A stretch of DNA of 64,000 bases from Haberlea rhodopensis (Eukaryota > Streptophyta > Magnoliopsida > Lamiales > Gesneriaceae). Under the pieces are notes generated by a model. That model was given only the letters and a program-made list of their open reading frames with translations, was not told where the DNA came from and did not search any database. Position 1 is the stretch's first letter, and each line of letters starts with the position of its first letter. A program made the position numbers and the translations under genes. Location: positions 1,116,001-1,180,000 of the forward strand of contig CAJQUN010000056.1 of NCBI GenBank assembly GCA_907163345.1, given 5' to 3'. Shown piece after piece: positions 20,517 through 32,793 of the stretch.

Positions 20517-21425
20517 TGTTACCTCTCTTTTTGGTTCGCTTCGATAACAAATGAATTTATAGGGGAAGGGATGAGCTGTTTCGTGAAATCAGTTTTATCC
20601 GGAGTCCGGGAGGATCCTTTTCCCGTTTAGGATCTCCGGTGATCAATATTGGTTTCTTTTTTTTTTAGAGGAGGGCCTGGATCCTTCTTCGTGTCAACCA
20701 TTCTCCTTTTATAGGGGGAGGGATGCCAATGGTCTGGCCTTGCCGGGGGTTCTGGGGACAATATCTGGAACTGAAAAAGGGGGGGGGGGGGGGGGGGGGG
20801 GCCACAGACTGGGGACCATCTACGTGTGTTACCTACCTCGTACGATCCTTTTGCTCTGGTGATTCTCTGCGTCCGGGAATATGCTTTTCTTACCCACAGT
20901 ACTTGACCACCCTTTGATTGGTTATTAGGCCTAGCCTTTACTTTAATAGGTGGCCGATGCCTGCAACCATAGTCCCGGTATACAGGACCACCATAGGTGG
21001 CCTCAGCTCAGCCGAGCTGTCCAATGATTGCCCGTCCTGACCTCTTGAGGAAACCTCGACGCAGTCCAGCTATCTTGGTAAATACAGCCCGTCCCGACCT
21101 GTTGAGGAAACCTCGCCTCAGTCCGGCTATCTTGTCCAATGATTGCCCGTCCTGACCTCTTGATGTACTTTCTCGCCGCCATGGCTCGGAGGTCGCTCCG
21201 AGGATTGCGGCCCAGGAACACTAAATAGGGCCCTGCTCGGACACGGTAGTGGTAGCTAGCCAGAGGTGATCGTGCCCGCAATAAACTCGGGTCGGGCGGA
21301 TGAAGACAGCACGGTATCGGCCCTAACGACTTCCCTTGTTGGTCCAATGGGCCCCCCCACTGACCGGGCCCAAATAAAGTTCGGACCCTCAAGACCTACT
21401 GGGCCTCCAGAACTAGGGGGTATCA
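20517..21425 (-). repeat. 5' LTR of the Tat element
   Basis: Runs TG..CA on either strand (plus strand TGTTACCTC to GGGGTATCA). It holds a minus-strand TATA box (CTATAAAAGG, 20706-20715) and a 23-G run about 65 bp upstream of it in element orientation. It also has partly duplicated units of about 60 bp (GATTGCCCGTCCTGACCTC, near 21019-21165). Nearly identical to the left copy. Confidence 0.9.
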
Positions 21426-21565
21426 TTCCTCTTTGTCTATTATTTTTGTATTTCATTTGTGTACATTGAGCAAGCACGTATGTCCTTTTTTAACAACCGC
21501 GATTGGGTCCCACGTCTTTTAGTTGTGATACCAGGAAAGATTTGTTTGACTTAATGGGTTGAGAC

Positions 21566-21663
21566 CTACGATGCACGGATATTGATACGATGACATTATC
21601 ACGATATGATACAGACACGACGAGATTGATTTTCAAAAATTTTCAAGATACGACACGGCTTGG

Positions 21664-21712
<49 letters not shown>

Positions 21713-22250
21713 AACTCATACTAACACTAAATACTTATTACTTTAATTAAAATAAAGTTTAACAGACACGTCCAAATAAAATATAACACCAAAAATATTC
21801 TTACTAAATTAAAAAATAATATATATATATATATATATATATAAATGTATGTACTGAAATCATCTAGTATCACTCATACTAACAACAATTGTATATTACT
21901 TCAGTTAAATAGAGTTTAAGTAATATCTCTAAATTTTATTTTAACCAAAAACTTTTTTTAAATTGTACAACTATCACCCAAAAGTGTCCTTTCTTTGTCG
22001 GACAACGCCCGAACACGCCCATCAGCCATGTCCGACACGGGTATCCGATTTTGAGATGAGTGTTTGACACGGGTGTCCGATTTTCAGAGGAGTGTTTGAC
22101 AAGGGTGTCCGATTTTATTTTATTACTAAAATAATGAACACGCCACGTGGCGTGTCCGACACGTATCCGATGAGTGTCTGAGAAGTGTCGATGTCTGAGA
22201 AGTGTCCGACACTGCACCGAGTGATTTTTAGGAGTGTCTGTGCATCATAG
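21566..22250. mobile_element. TIR MITE with TSD gttgagac
   Basis: A 685-bp element. Its ends CTACGATGCACGGA and, on the complement, CTATGATGCACAGA form terminal inverted repeats. They are flanked by the perfect 8-bp duplication gttgagac (21558-21565, 22251-22258). GTGTCCGAC-type words recur inside. The 8-bp TSD favours hAT. No coding capacity. Confidence 0.85.
21664..21712. repeat. (AC)n(TA)n microsatellite
   Basis: About 13 AC units run into about 11 TA units inside the MITE. A second AT run lies at 21819-21842. Confidence 0.95.
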
Positions 22251-22288
22251 GTTGAGACATATATCTCGTGCATGCAAACATTATTAGA

Positions 22289-22628
22289 ATGGGCCGGATT
22301 TAGTTCGGCCCATCGGTTTTGGCCAAGATATTTTAGGATGGCCAACCCATTTAGGTTGGTGGGTTTGGGTGGGTTGGTCTCAGAATAAAAAGGTGAATTA
22401 ATTAATTAAAATATGATTATTAATAATTTATTTAATAATTTTAATCATTAAAATTTTATAAAATTATATTTTTTTGTTTTTTGGCGGGTTGGCCTGCACA
22501 CAACCCGCCGCGGGTTGGGTTGGGTTGGAGGTTTTTCAACCCGCTTGGAGGCAGGCCAACTCGCTTGGGTTGGTGGCTTGGGCGGGACAACCCGTTTGAA
22601 GTGGGTTAGCTCATTTTGACACCTCTAA
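22289..22628. mobile_element. Probable hAT-like MITE, left end decayed
   Basis: The right end GACACCTCTA and inverted GGGTTGG/CCAACCC words throughout look like the plant hAT MITE pattern seen twice earlier in this window. The left end (TTAGAATGGGCC) is weak and no clear 8-bp duplication was found. Confidence 0.5.
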
Positions 22629-23383
22629 TTCTAAATTAAGTAGAAGAGAAATGCTCAATATGTGAATGAATAAAAACGTAAGGCAAACTTAGTATTTTTT
22701 AGCCACCTTAGGAGCTGATCGGTGATTGTGTGAAGATTTCCTTCTATATTATGACTTGATTCATCCTAATCAAAATCTTGAAAAATAATTTATCGTGTGT
22801 CCATGATTTCTTGGATATTTTTTTGATCAAATCGTGTACAATAAAAAAACAGCAGAAAAGAAAACACAACAAATGCCAAGCAAAGCCAATAAACATCCTT
22901 GAAAAAGTTAACTAAAAGATCCAGAAAGATTGGGCAGCATAACAGAAGTGCAAGACCACTGTCGGGATAGATCAATGACCACTAGAGACAAGCGAGTCCC
23001 CTCAACCCACGTAGGTCACTACAAGGTCGAAGGATGAAACTATCTTCCATGAACTCAGAAGGACACAAGAGGATAAACGGGAGATACAAACTGAAGACAA
23101 ATACAAACCGCACAAACTCCCGAATCCAGAATGCTCAACCTGAAAGAAATGACCAAAAGACAACATTGTCTGGGCCACGAAACCACAAACTCCAGCTGTC
23201 AAAACCCGGCCAAACCGCGGCAACGATGAAACACAACTACGGCATTGCCACCATCAAAAGGGCACCAAAGTAAGACTACACAAAACACACAAACAAGAGC
23301 ACAACACAATAGATCGTCAACCAGTGTAAGATTGGAACAAAAGTGCATGAAAGCCAAGAGCTCCATGGGTTAAACACCACAAT
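22629..23383. other. Unassigned segment left of the solo LTR
   Basis: No recognisable protein on either strand. It was contiguous with 30986 onward before the solo LTR and element A inserted. It could be an old element remnant. Confidence 0.4.
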
Positions 23384-25588
23384 TGTAAGGACCCCCGTGC
23401 CCTTAACCCGTTATTAGTGCATTAATCCATGCCATTAGTGCATACAATCATACATGTAGGGGAAAAACCACTTATCATCATAGCCAATCATGCATATAAT
23501 AAAATTCTTGACATTATTCCATATAATGCCTGGTTTCCCCCAACCAAGTCCACATACATCTCATGCACCAATATAATACACTAACATGTTCTCAGTTCAT
23601 TTAGCAATTCAATAAATACTTGCGTGCAACTCATAAATGAATAGAAAAAGGCCCTTGCCTTTTTATACATGCCATATACACATAATAGGGCTCACATGCG
23701 AGCATCAAATAGGTATGTATGTATCAAATGTATAAAATACGGTGCTCAATACCATCACTGGTATTTCGATCCCTGGAAGCACCTCCAATCCATAGCTCGA
23801 GCTCATCTCCAAAGCCATCGATGTACCTAATCACCTGCCCCAACAGAGACAGCCCCCACACGGGGTGAGCATACCAATATCCCAAATCCAATAATCACAA
23901 TGATATAATTCATAATTTACAAAAATGTAAATGCTATGAATATAAAAGATGCTCCCTGGATGATATCATCCTCATCCGGGATTCTATGTACTGTCCATGT
24001 TCTCAAAATAACTGAAACCATCAAATTCCCAAATGCCAGTTAATCATTACATTGATTAACAAATCCATTTGCCACATACCGATATCATAATCAATAATAC
24101 CAAATCATTAAACAATGATTACAAATATTCCATGATTGGTTCCATCTCTCCATTTCATTGCTCGCTCTACAATAGCGGCATTTCATTCTCACGCATGCTC
24201 AACGGCAGTGGCGTCATAACTGATGTTCGCTCAAAGGCGACAACATTCCAATCATTGCTCGCTCAAAAGCGGCACCATATAATCCACAATGCACATATAT
24301 CCATTTATAGTGATTACCATGAGCCATGCATTTCAATATACATTTATTGCAATATAGCGTACTAAGCACTCAACAATTGCAAATATAATAAAGGGCTATG
24401 CTCGTACGTCATACGTACCTTATATTCCCGTAGTTCGAATCCAATCTTGCCTTGGTCCCGTGACCAATGAATTATGTGCTAAACATGATTATTAATCCAC
24501 AATTAATCTCAAGCAAGCAACCACGTGTCCAAGCACATTCACAAACCCCAATTATATCGTCATCCATGACGATTAACCATTTTAAAAGACCCCGGGCGAA
24601 GCATGCGTCGAAAACTCAACATGAAATTAAACCCCAAAAACAGGCACTGGCGATCGATCGCTTCGCCCCAGGCGAACGATCGCCTCGCAAAATGGCATGG
24701 GCGATCGATCGCCTCATTTCCAGGCGATCGGTCGCCTCTCAGTGTTTTTGGCTACTGCCTCATGGCGATCGATTGCTTCCTTTGAGGTGGTCGATCGCCT
24801 CACTGTTCATCTTCCTGAAATTTTCAACAACGTCGCGGCGATCGATCGCCCCGCCCTAGGGATCGATCGCCTCGACCTGTAACAGCCAAAAATGGCGTTT
24901 TTTCTTGCAAAATCTTCCCCAACAACAATGCTCACACCCCATACAACATACATCCTTAACAAGGGGCTATAAATCAACCCCAAAACAAAACAACCCAAAA
25001 TCTTTAAAAGGCCAATTTCTTAAACCCAACTCAAAACCTTCCCAAACACCACAATACCACTATCAAATCGAAGATAAATGCGAGGGGATGAATAATACCT
25101 TATTATCTTCGAGAAATACGGCTCCCAAGTCGAGCAACCATCAATTTTTCATCAAGGGAGAAAAGAGGGAAGAAGAGGGGTGGGGGTCGCTGGGAAGATA
25201 GGGGAGAGAGGAGGAGATTCCGTGTAATGATAGGACACCGAGTCTATTTGGTATATATAGCTCCAAAGCTCCAAAATACCGACTCCTCCACAAATACACC
25301 ATGATTCATTAAATATCATCTGTTATAAAAAATTAACTCTCCAACTCAAATTCCATTACCAGCCCCAGTACAAAGTACTCCGGGCCCCAGATTCCACCAA
25401 AAACCAAATTCCAAGGTTATCACCATGATGAGAATACAATCTCATCCCCTGGATCCGACGACTCCAAATACCCGATTTAAAAATCCCTGGGAGTCTCTAT
25501 ACAACAATTAATCATAATTGCCACAATTAAAATCCTTTAAGGATTATTACCACACCGGGATTAACACCATAAATCCCCGGGCATCACA
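23384..25588 (-). mobile_element. Solo LTR of a Tekay/Del-type Ty3/gypsy element
   Basis: A 2205-bp sequence, plus strand TGTAAGGACCC to CCCCGGGCATCACA. In element orientation it starts TGTGATGCCCGGGG, as Tekay-type LTRs do. It is flanked by the perfect 5-bp duplication acaat (23379-23383, 25589-25593). A minus-strand TATA box (CTATATATACC) lies near 25253-25263. The order CGATCGATCG array, then GGTACGTA..GACGTACG, then short repeats is the same as in the LTRs of the Tekay element at 43126-52020. No PBS or internal region follows, so it is a recombined solo LTR. Confidence 0.88.
24649..24875. repeat. Paired CGATCGATCG dyad array, solo LTR copy
   Basis: Eight self-complementary sites start at 24651/24673, 24702/24725, 24766/24788 and 24839/24860. 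In-pair distances are 22, 23, 22 and 21 bp. Several sites extend to the 14-bp palindrome GGCGATCGATCGCC. Confidence 0.9.
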
Positions 25589-25598
25589 ACAATATAGC

Positions 25599-26951
25599 TG
25601 ATCGCTTTTATTTTAAACAATTAATTCCAATCTAGCGATTTTAGACCGTAAGTGCACGGTGTCAAGTTTTAGTATAGATAGAAAGAATACGGATTGTCGA
25701 ACCTACAGGGGCTAGCAAGCAAGTACCAAATACGATTTCTTTTAACTATATTTAACCTACGATAATTAATTAATAATTAAACTAAACTAATTTAAGCTAC
25801 TATAACCCAACCAAAATAATCGACGATCACAAGAAAAGTCCACAAGAAAGAATTATCAAGACTATGATTCACCTAACCCAACTCTTACAATTCTTTTCTC
25901 CATACATCTCTAAGGTGACGGGTTTTCCAAATTTATTCGACATACTCTCTCGAGCTATATTAAATCTAACATCAAATTGCAACAAGTAACTCTCTTTCAC
26001 TTAATTAACAATTTGATATCGAATGCGCTTTATGAAAACCACTAACTTTAGATTAAACAATCCAAAGCTATCACTCGTATGTGATTTTATCTCTCGATCT
26101 CGATCTTTAACACACGGCATGAATTATTATATCATATTATAATTTTATCTCTCGATCTCAATTATAATAAAATATCATTCAAAGGTGATCAATCCTTCAA
26201 AAGCATTAAGAACAATAACACATGCTCATAGAAGATATATGAATTCAATCAATCAAGAATATTAAAGGAAAACAATGTTTAAGATATTTCTCAATCATCT
26301 AAAACACATTAAATCCAATAATAATTCAAATCAATAATAGAAAAGTAAAAGCAAACTCACAAGTCGACTTGTTCGTTGATTCTCGATCCTTCCTCGCTTC
26401 TTTCTCGATCGTGCTCCTCGATTCTCTTGTTGGCTTGCTCCAATTCCTAGGATGAAGAGGTGATGGTGGATGAAGGTGATATGGAGTATGGAGGAGTGGA
26501 GGCTATACCTAGGTTAAAAGTATATTTTTGGTTGTAATTTTCGTGTAAATACATATAAGGATAGGAATCATGGACTTCCTTGTTGGACCCAAACTCTAAA
26601 AGGAATTTATTTTTCAAAAAACTTATCCGGCCGATCGATCGAGATTGAGGCTCGATCGATCGCCAAATTTCTGCCTCCACTGATCGGTCGAGATTGATGG
26701 CTCGATCGATCGGCTCCTTTTTATTTATTTTTTTTATTTTCTTTTGATTTTTTCTTCATTTCCCGACTTTGACGCGTTCGCTCGGTTTGGTCCTTTTTCA
26801 TCGTTTTTGGCTCATTTCCTCTACTTTTATGCATTTCAACATTGATTCCTGAAATATAGAAATATATACCAAAATCCGTAAAATAATCCAAGAATCAACA
26901 CGAAAAGCATTAGAAATCGCATCTAAATAAGTGTAAAATCGACACTTATCA
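25599..26951 (-). repeat. 3' LTR of element A
   Basis: TGATCGCTTTTATTTT to GACACTTATCA. Carries a dyad array (26631-26713) just upstream, in element orientation, of a TATA-like CCTTATATGTATTTAC around 26545-26560. Confidence 0.9.
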
Positions 26952-28705
26952 ACTCCCCCAAACTTATCACTTAATCATCCTCGATTAAGCATTAAAATCA
27001 TAAGGTAGAGTTCATTCTTTATACTTGAAACAATTATTTCATGACTTGCTTATTCTCAGAAATCTCATGCACATATGCAAAAGTTGACAATACATGTTTT
27101 CTCCTATGTCAAGCAACACATCTCAAAATCGGAACGTGTGTGTGTGCTAATTTCAATCTCAAGTTTCATGCACATATTCAAGATCAAATCATGTTAATCA
27201 ACTCAAAGTCAAGATTATCATCAAGCATCACATAGGCCTATTTTCAAACAACTTCTCCACTAATGATAGTTACTCCCTAGACTTGGATCAAAAGGACTTT
27301 TTAAGCTTGTAATATAAGGCCTTTGGTGTTGGCTTCAAAGAAAAGATAGGATATCACAAAGAAGAGGGTATAAGCATTTAATGTTCATATTTGTAGCACA
27401 AAATTGAGCTTCTCTTCTTTTTCTTTTATAGCCTTGGCCACTTTGGGTCTTATTTAGTCTTCTTTTTTCTCAAGGCTTTATATCTATCTTTTTCTTTTCT
27501 CATTCATCATTTTTTTTCCAACTATAGCTCATCAAAATATAGCAAATTATGTGCATCTAATGAGAATCATTATACTCCCTTTTAGGTAAAGATAATTCTT
27601 CCAATTTAGGCTCATAAAGGTGGTTATAATGAGTTTGCCAAAGAATGTTGAATGGTGGCTAATAGTATGTTAAACATACTCCATTCTTTCTCAATTAGGC
27701 TCAAATTGGGATACTAGAGATTGATATATACATGGTAAGCTTGAAAGGCTCAAACGGTCCAAAGACCGCCTAGATCATTTCCAAGTCAAGTTTGTAACTA
27801 TAAAATTTCGCCTCAAAGTGTCATCATCAAATAAGTTCTAGGATAACTCTAAGATGCTCAAGACAAATCATCAAGTTCACAACAATTATCACTATTCAAC
27901 ATGCAATCCACAAGATCATGACTCATTGTGCTCAATATATTCCTCATTCTTGACATGCTAACTCAAATTAGGATATTCATGTACAAGTCCAATAATCATC
28001 AAAAATCAAGTTCATATGCATAGTGAGATCAAAATCCTCATTGAATAGTCACTACTATAATTCATTCTTTTCTCAAGTTTGAACTCATAAAAAAAAATAG
28101 CTCATAATAATCGGACGATTCAAGTGTCATTTAAGCACACAACATGTGGTTAAAACAAGTAAAACATGCAAGCCACTCCCCCAAACTTAAATCAAACATT
28201 GCCCTCAATGTTCAAATGAATCAAAAGGGAAAACGTAAACTCCCCTGATCAAGACGCTTGCATGAGGGTTGAGGAAGATTTGCTCTTGAAAATTCCACTG
28301 TTGTAGGGGTTTATTGCTCCAACTGAGTACCTAGCAAGAGAAGAATGCAAATGGTAAAATATTCGACTCGAGATAAACAAAATAAATGCAAAAACTGAAA
28401 ATAAACAAAACTAAATAGCAAAATGATACGCTTGGGTTGCCTCCCAAGAAGTGCTGATTTCTAGTCATCGGCTTGATCATCAGAAGCAACCATCAAAGAG
28501 CCACTAATGGGTCTTCATTCAGTATGCCCTAAAGATTGGCAAGATTGTAACAGTGTAAGCTAGTCGCTCCAACAACATTCGTCTTAAAGTGCCAGGCATG
28601 GGAGAATGGTTATTGACTTGGCTTCATATTTTGGAGGATGTAGTGCGGTGAAGTTGTCATCGATGGAAAATACGGATCCACATATGGCATAGAACATATC
28701 TCCAT
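26952..28705 (-). other. Non-coding internal region of element A
   Basis: About 1.75 kb with no long frame. It starts with the polypurine tract (complement of ACTCCCCCAAACTT, 26952-26965). The same 14-bp word recurs at 28175-28188. The stretch between is T/C-rich and shares many words with 38534-39370 and 42386-42850 of element B. Confidence 0.75.
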
Positions 28706-29398
28706 CTATGGGCTCAAATCGGAATCTTCGAAAGTCTCTTCCTTCTCCATCATCACACTCGGCTCATCTTCACATGGGAACTCCTCGGTTAACATCTCTG
28801 AAGTAGGCTCAATCTCTTGAAGAGGCTCAAGTTCCCTTGACTTTTCCACATGAGTAGGATCACTCCCCCAAATTTGGTTGGTTGAGTGATCATCATCATA
28901 TAACCAAACTCGATTCGTCGCTTGTTCCTTTGTAGCCCTCATCTCTTCCTCTTGGCAGCTAGTTGAAATTGTTTCCATGAGGACCGCCATTTGCTGCTTC
29001 AGGTGACACATAGAGTTGGTTTGGAACTCCAAACTGTTCTCAGTTGATGCCATGAATCTTACTAAGGTATCCTCTAACTGAGTCGTGATGTTTGCAGAAC
29101 TATCTCTCCTCTCTTCGCGATGTTCAAATGGTTGTGGCGTATTAATAGGGTAGTGAGGCATCGGTGGGTATTGGTGACTCCAACCTTGTAGTGAAGGATC
29201 ACAATGCCAGTGATGATCGAAGTCCGCCATATCATTGAACAGGTGCACCACACTGTCCTCATCTCTATCAACCAGGGGACTCCCAGTCACCAGTGCTCCG
29301 CTCAATACCCATTCTCGTGTCTGTGCATCCAAACCTTTGAAGAAATATTGTAGAAGAGTATAGTTCGAAAAGTTGTGATACCGGAACATGTCTGCCAA
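28706..29398 (-). CDS. Gag-like protein of element A
   Basis: A 230-residue frame. The first part (FSNYTLLQYFFKGLDAQTRE, then a region with HLFNDMADFDHHWHCDPS) matches the end of an Athila gag capsid region (FYNGL...LLEEMASN). The rest is Gln/Glu-rich and ends in an acidic tail. There is no zinc knuckle. The upstream half of gag seems to be in another frame (RFMHRGED near 29405), so the N-terminus is lost or shifted. It probably gives no enzyme; a packaging role is inference only. Confidence 0.65.
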   Translation of the reverse strand: MADMFRYHNFSNYTLLQYFFKGLDAQTREWVLSGALVTGSPLVDRDEDSVVHLFNDMADFDHHWHCDPSLQGWSHQYPPMPHYPINTPQPFEHREERRDSSANITTQLEDTLVRFMASTENSLEFQTNSMCHLKQQMAVLMETISTSCQEEEMRATKEQATNRVWLYDDDHSTNQIWGSDPTHVEKSRELEPLQEIEPTSEMLTEEFPCEDEPSVMMEKEETFEDSDLSP

Positions 29399-29600
29399 TT
29401 CATTGAATCTTCCCCACGGTGCATAAAACGGTTATAAATATTGTTTGGCAAATCTTGTGAAGACTTGTTGATGAAGCATCACAAGTACCTCGCAAGACAA
29501 ACAAACAAAAATAAAATAAATTTATATAATTTTATTTTTCGAATGAAATAAACAAAAATGGTTAAATTACAGTCAAAGAACCTAGTATGATATTACTAAA

Positions 29601-29623
29601 GTTAATCCCCGGCAACGGCGCCA
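29601..29623 (-). other. Primer binding site of element A
   Basis: The minus strand reads TGGCGCCGTTGCCGGGGATT. This is the site typical of Athila elements, usually assigned to tRNA-Asp. It lies six bases inside the 5' LTR. Confidence 0.88.
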
Positions 29624-29629
29624 AAAACT

Positions 29630-30980
29630 TGATCGCTTTTATTTTAAACAATTAATTCTAATCTAGCGATTTTAGACCGCAAGTGCACGGTGTCAAGTTT
29701 TAGTATGATAGGAAGAATATTGATTGTCGAACCCACAGGGACTAATAAGCAAGTACCAAATAAGATTTTTTTTAACTATATTTAACATACGATAATTAAT
29801 TAATAATTAAACTAAACTAAATTAAGCTACTATAACCCAACCAAAACAATCGACGATCACGAGAAAAGTCCACAAGAAAAAATTATCAAGACTATGATTC
29901 ACCTAACCCAACTCTTACAATTCTTTTCTCCATACATCTCTAAGGTGACGGGTTTTCCGAATTTATTCGACATACTCTCTCGAGTTATATTAAATCTAAC
30001 ATCAAATTGCAACAAGTAACTCTCTTTCACTTAATTAACAATTTGATATCGAATGCGCTTTATGAAAACCACTAACTTTAGATTAAACAATCCAAAGCTA
30101 TCACTCGTATGTGATTTTATCTCTCGATCTCAATCTTCAACACACGGCATGAATTATTATATCGTATTATAATTTTATCTCTCGATCTCAATTATAATAA
30201 AATATCATTCAAAGGTGATCAATCCTTCAAAAGCATTAAGAACAATAACACATGCTCATAGAAGATGTATGAATTCAATCAATCAAGAATATTAAAGGAA
30301 AACAATGTTTAAGATATTTCTCAATCATCTAAAACACATTAAATCCAATAATAATTCAAATCAATAATAGAAAAGTAAAAGCAAACTCCCATGTCGACTT
30401 CTTCATTGATTATCGATCCTTCCTCGCTTCTTTCTCGATCGCGTTCCTCGATTCTCTTGTTGGCTTGTTCCAATTCCTAGGATGAAGAGGTGATGGTGGA
30501 TGAAGGTGATGTGGAGTATGGAGGAGTGGAGGCTATTCCTAGGTTAAAAGTATATTTTTCGTTGTAATTTTCGTGTACATATATATAAGGATAGGAATCA
30601 TGGACTTCCTTGTTGGATCCAAACTCTAAAAGGAATTTATTTTTCAGAAAACTTCTCAGGCCGATCGATCGAGATTGAGGCTCGATCGATCGCCAAATTT
30701 CTGCCTCCACCGATCGATCGAGATTGATGGCTCGATCGATCGGCTCCTTTTTATTTATTTTTTTATTTTCTTTTGACTTTTTCTTCCTTTCCCGGCTTTG
30801 ACGCGTTCGCTCGGTTGGTCCTTTTTCATCGTTTTTGGCTCATTTCCTCTACTTTTATGCATTTCAACATTGATTCCTGAAATATAGAAATATATACCAA
30901 AAACCATAAAATAATCCAAGAATCAACACGAAAAGCATTAGAAAACCGCATCTAAATAAGTGTAAAATCGACACTTATCA
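29630..30980 (-). repeat. 5' LTR of element A
   Basis: Same ends as the other LTR, with a small number of base differences along 1.35 kb. Carries a dyad array at 30661-30743, one site of which is a perfect CGATCGATCG where the left LTR has TGATCGGTCG. Confidence 0.9.
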
Positions 30981-30985
30981 ATAGC

Positions 30986-31762
30986 ATATAAACATAGATA
31001 AAAACACGCAATAAGGAGATATAGTACTCAAAAAGGGAGATTGCTCATGAGACCATGGTCGTGAGCAAAGGAGTGCTCGGGAATCTCCAAGTCACCGAGC
31101 ATTCCAACAAAACCAACTCATGACAAAAGGCGGGGTTGCAGCGCAACCACCACCAAGGAACATCCCAGGCAGAAAAGACCCCCAAAACAAAAACCATCAG
31201 CTCTCCACCACCCCACTGTCAAACACTGCCATCCACACTACCCAAACCACCAGCATCCCTAAAAGTCAGACCTCCCCCAAAATCGCAGCCATTCCAACCG
31301 CCCAAATCATATACTTTCTTGTAATATTATAACTATTAGCCTCCTCAGACCTAGGCCCCCCACATATGTGATCGGGAGGTCGGCCTTCAGGTGAAGACTC
31401 AAATCGATGAGTCCGCTCGAAATTTTAGCTCGGAACCTCGTGAGATTGGGCCAAACGTTCCCTAGCCCTTCTCAAACCTGTATATCATCTTTTCATCCGA
31501 TCGGGAGATCGTCCATAGTACACTACCCAACTCATATCATTATCATTCTAGGCCTTTGAGATCGGGACTTGCCAGTCAAATACGGTCTTATCCTGAGATT
31601 GGTAGGTCGGTCCGGGGGTAGAGAGTCATCTCAGGTCATTGCCCCAACTGATAAGGTCGAGTCTTACCAGGTACCTACGTTTACCCGAGTATTGATCTGA
31701 ATCCTCAAAAATTAAAATTCAACCGCTTAGCTCATAATTTGCATTCAAGAATGTGATGTTTT
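30986..31762. other. Unassigned segment right of element A
   Basis: Continuation of the target sequence of the solo LTR and element A. The plus-strand frame at 31120-31332 is Pro/Thr/Ser-rich by composition and has no domain. Confidence 0.4.
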
Positions 31763-32293
31763 TGTTAGATATTTTTCAAGGAAATATCGAAAACTATAAA
31801 TCCAAACTCATAAATCTAAATCCAAACTCATAAATCTAAGATCTACATCATGTCAAATCATTAAAATTCATAGATCTGCAAATATAAATATACGTGGATC
31901 CATTGTAAAGCGATTGGAAACTGTTGCGGACTGACAATCAATTACGAACAGTCAAACACGAACCGTGTGGTTTGTGGTCTTCCTCAACCAAATCTCCTTA
32001 TTCCTCAATGGGACCGTCTCTCTCTTCCTGATGGGGAGAATTGAAACTATGTACGATTTTGATGTGTTAGGGACCATAACCTAGAGCGTCCTTATAGAGA
32101 GATAAATTATGGTTCCCATAAAACTCTAATTAGTCAATATGTGTATCTACTCAATAAGCCCGTGTCAAATTCAGTAGTCTCGGGCTTGCAATATTAGATC
32201 ACTTAATTTCAGTCCAATATATAAATAGCTAATATAAATGAATATAATATGTCAGTCCAGGAATAGTTTGGACAGCCCATGGTTTTCCTAACA
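31763..32293 (-). repeat. 3' LTR of Copia element D
   Basis: The plus strand begins TGTTAGATATTT and ends TTTTCCTAACA, so the ends form the inverted repeat TGTTAG/CTAACA. The minus-strand TATA-like word CTCTATAAGGACGC lies near 32085-32100. The polypurine word AAGTGGGAT abuts it. No second copy is available to confirm the limits. Confidence 0.7.
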
Positions 32294-32793
32294 ATCCCAC
32301 TTGGGATACATATCATCCTGAATCAATTATATCACAAATTCCTTAGGCGTGCATCTGTATGCTATTTAACCTTTAGACTACTCCTGAACAATCTGGTCCA
32401 TCTTATACATTAATAATGGAACCACCGTGGCTTTTATCACAATACAGTCGTGACTGGACCACGATGATCACCACACGAATATACTCAATGACATAGATCA
32501 AATATGGATGAGTAGCATGGAAATTACACGCAATGTGATCTCAGACATGTCTATTTCCAACTGGTCCTTCTTTAGTCTTTAGTGAGATCATTCCAAAGTT
32601 CATGCAATGTGAACATTGCAAATAGAAAACAAAAGCGAGTGCATAAACAGGATCATAAACCATCAAATTTATTCCGCAGAAAATCAAACAATTCAATGTC
32701 TAAAGCAAACACATAGTACAGAAAAATGACTCCCACTAAACCAAGGTATCCTAAGAAATATGGCCTATATGAGCAGTGTGCTCATGAAAGAGC

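Larger units (their letters stand above)
11086..21425 (-). mobile_element. Tat-lineage Ty3/gypsy LTR retrotransposon, defective
   Basis: A 10.3 kb element with LTRs at 20517-21425 (5') and 11086-11940 (3', truncated). A PBS sits beside the 5' LTR and a polypurine tract beside the 3' LTR. Order on the minus strand is gag-protease, RT, RNase H, integrase, then a long 3' region with a minisatellite and an oppositely oriented gene. The TTGGCGCC-type PBS, the RNase H beginning VYVDGAANSEGSG and the extra antisense gene before the 3' LTR all fit the Tat clade. Frameshifts and stops interrupt all parts. It looks more GC-rich than the flanks. No TSD was found, because the left end is cut. Confidence 0.88.
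25599..30980 (-). mobile_element. Element A: short non-autonomous Athila-type LTR retrotransposon
   Basis: A 5.4 kb element flanked by the perfect 5-bp duplication atagc (25594-25598, 30981-30985). LTRs are 25599-26951 and 29630-30980, about 1.35 kb each and clearly very similar. The internal region is only 2.7 kb. It has an Athila-type PBS beside the right LTR and a polypurine tract beside the left. It carries one gag-like ORF and no RT, RNase H or integrase, so it must depend on enzymes from a relative. Confidence 0.9.

Noticed and set aside
22115..22345. Small ORF at the right end of the MITE
   Set aside because: Crosses the TIR and TSD, low complexity, no domain.
24649..24875. CRISPR array, because of regular spacing of a palindromic repeat
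   Set aside because: Repeats are 10-14 bp, spacers repeat and are not unique, and the context is a plant LTR.
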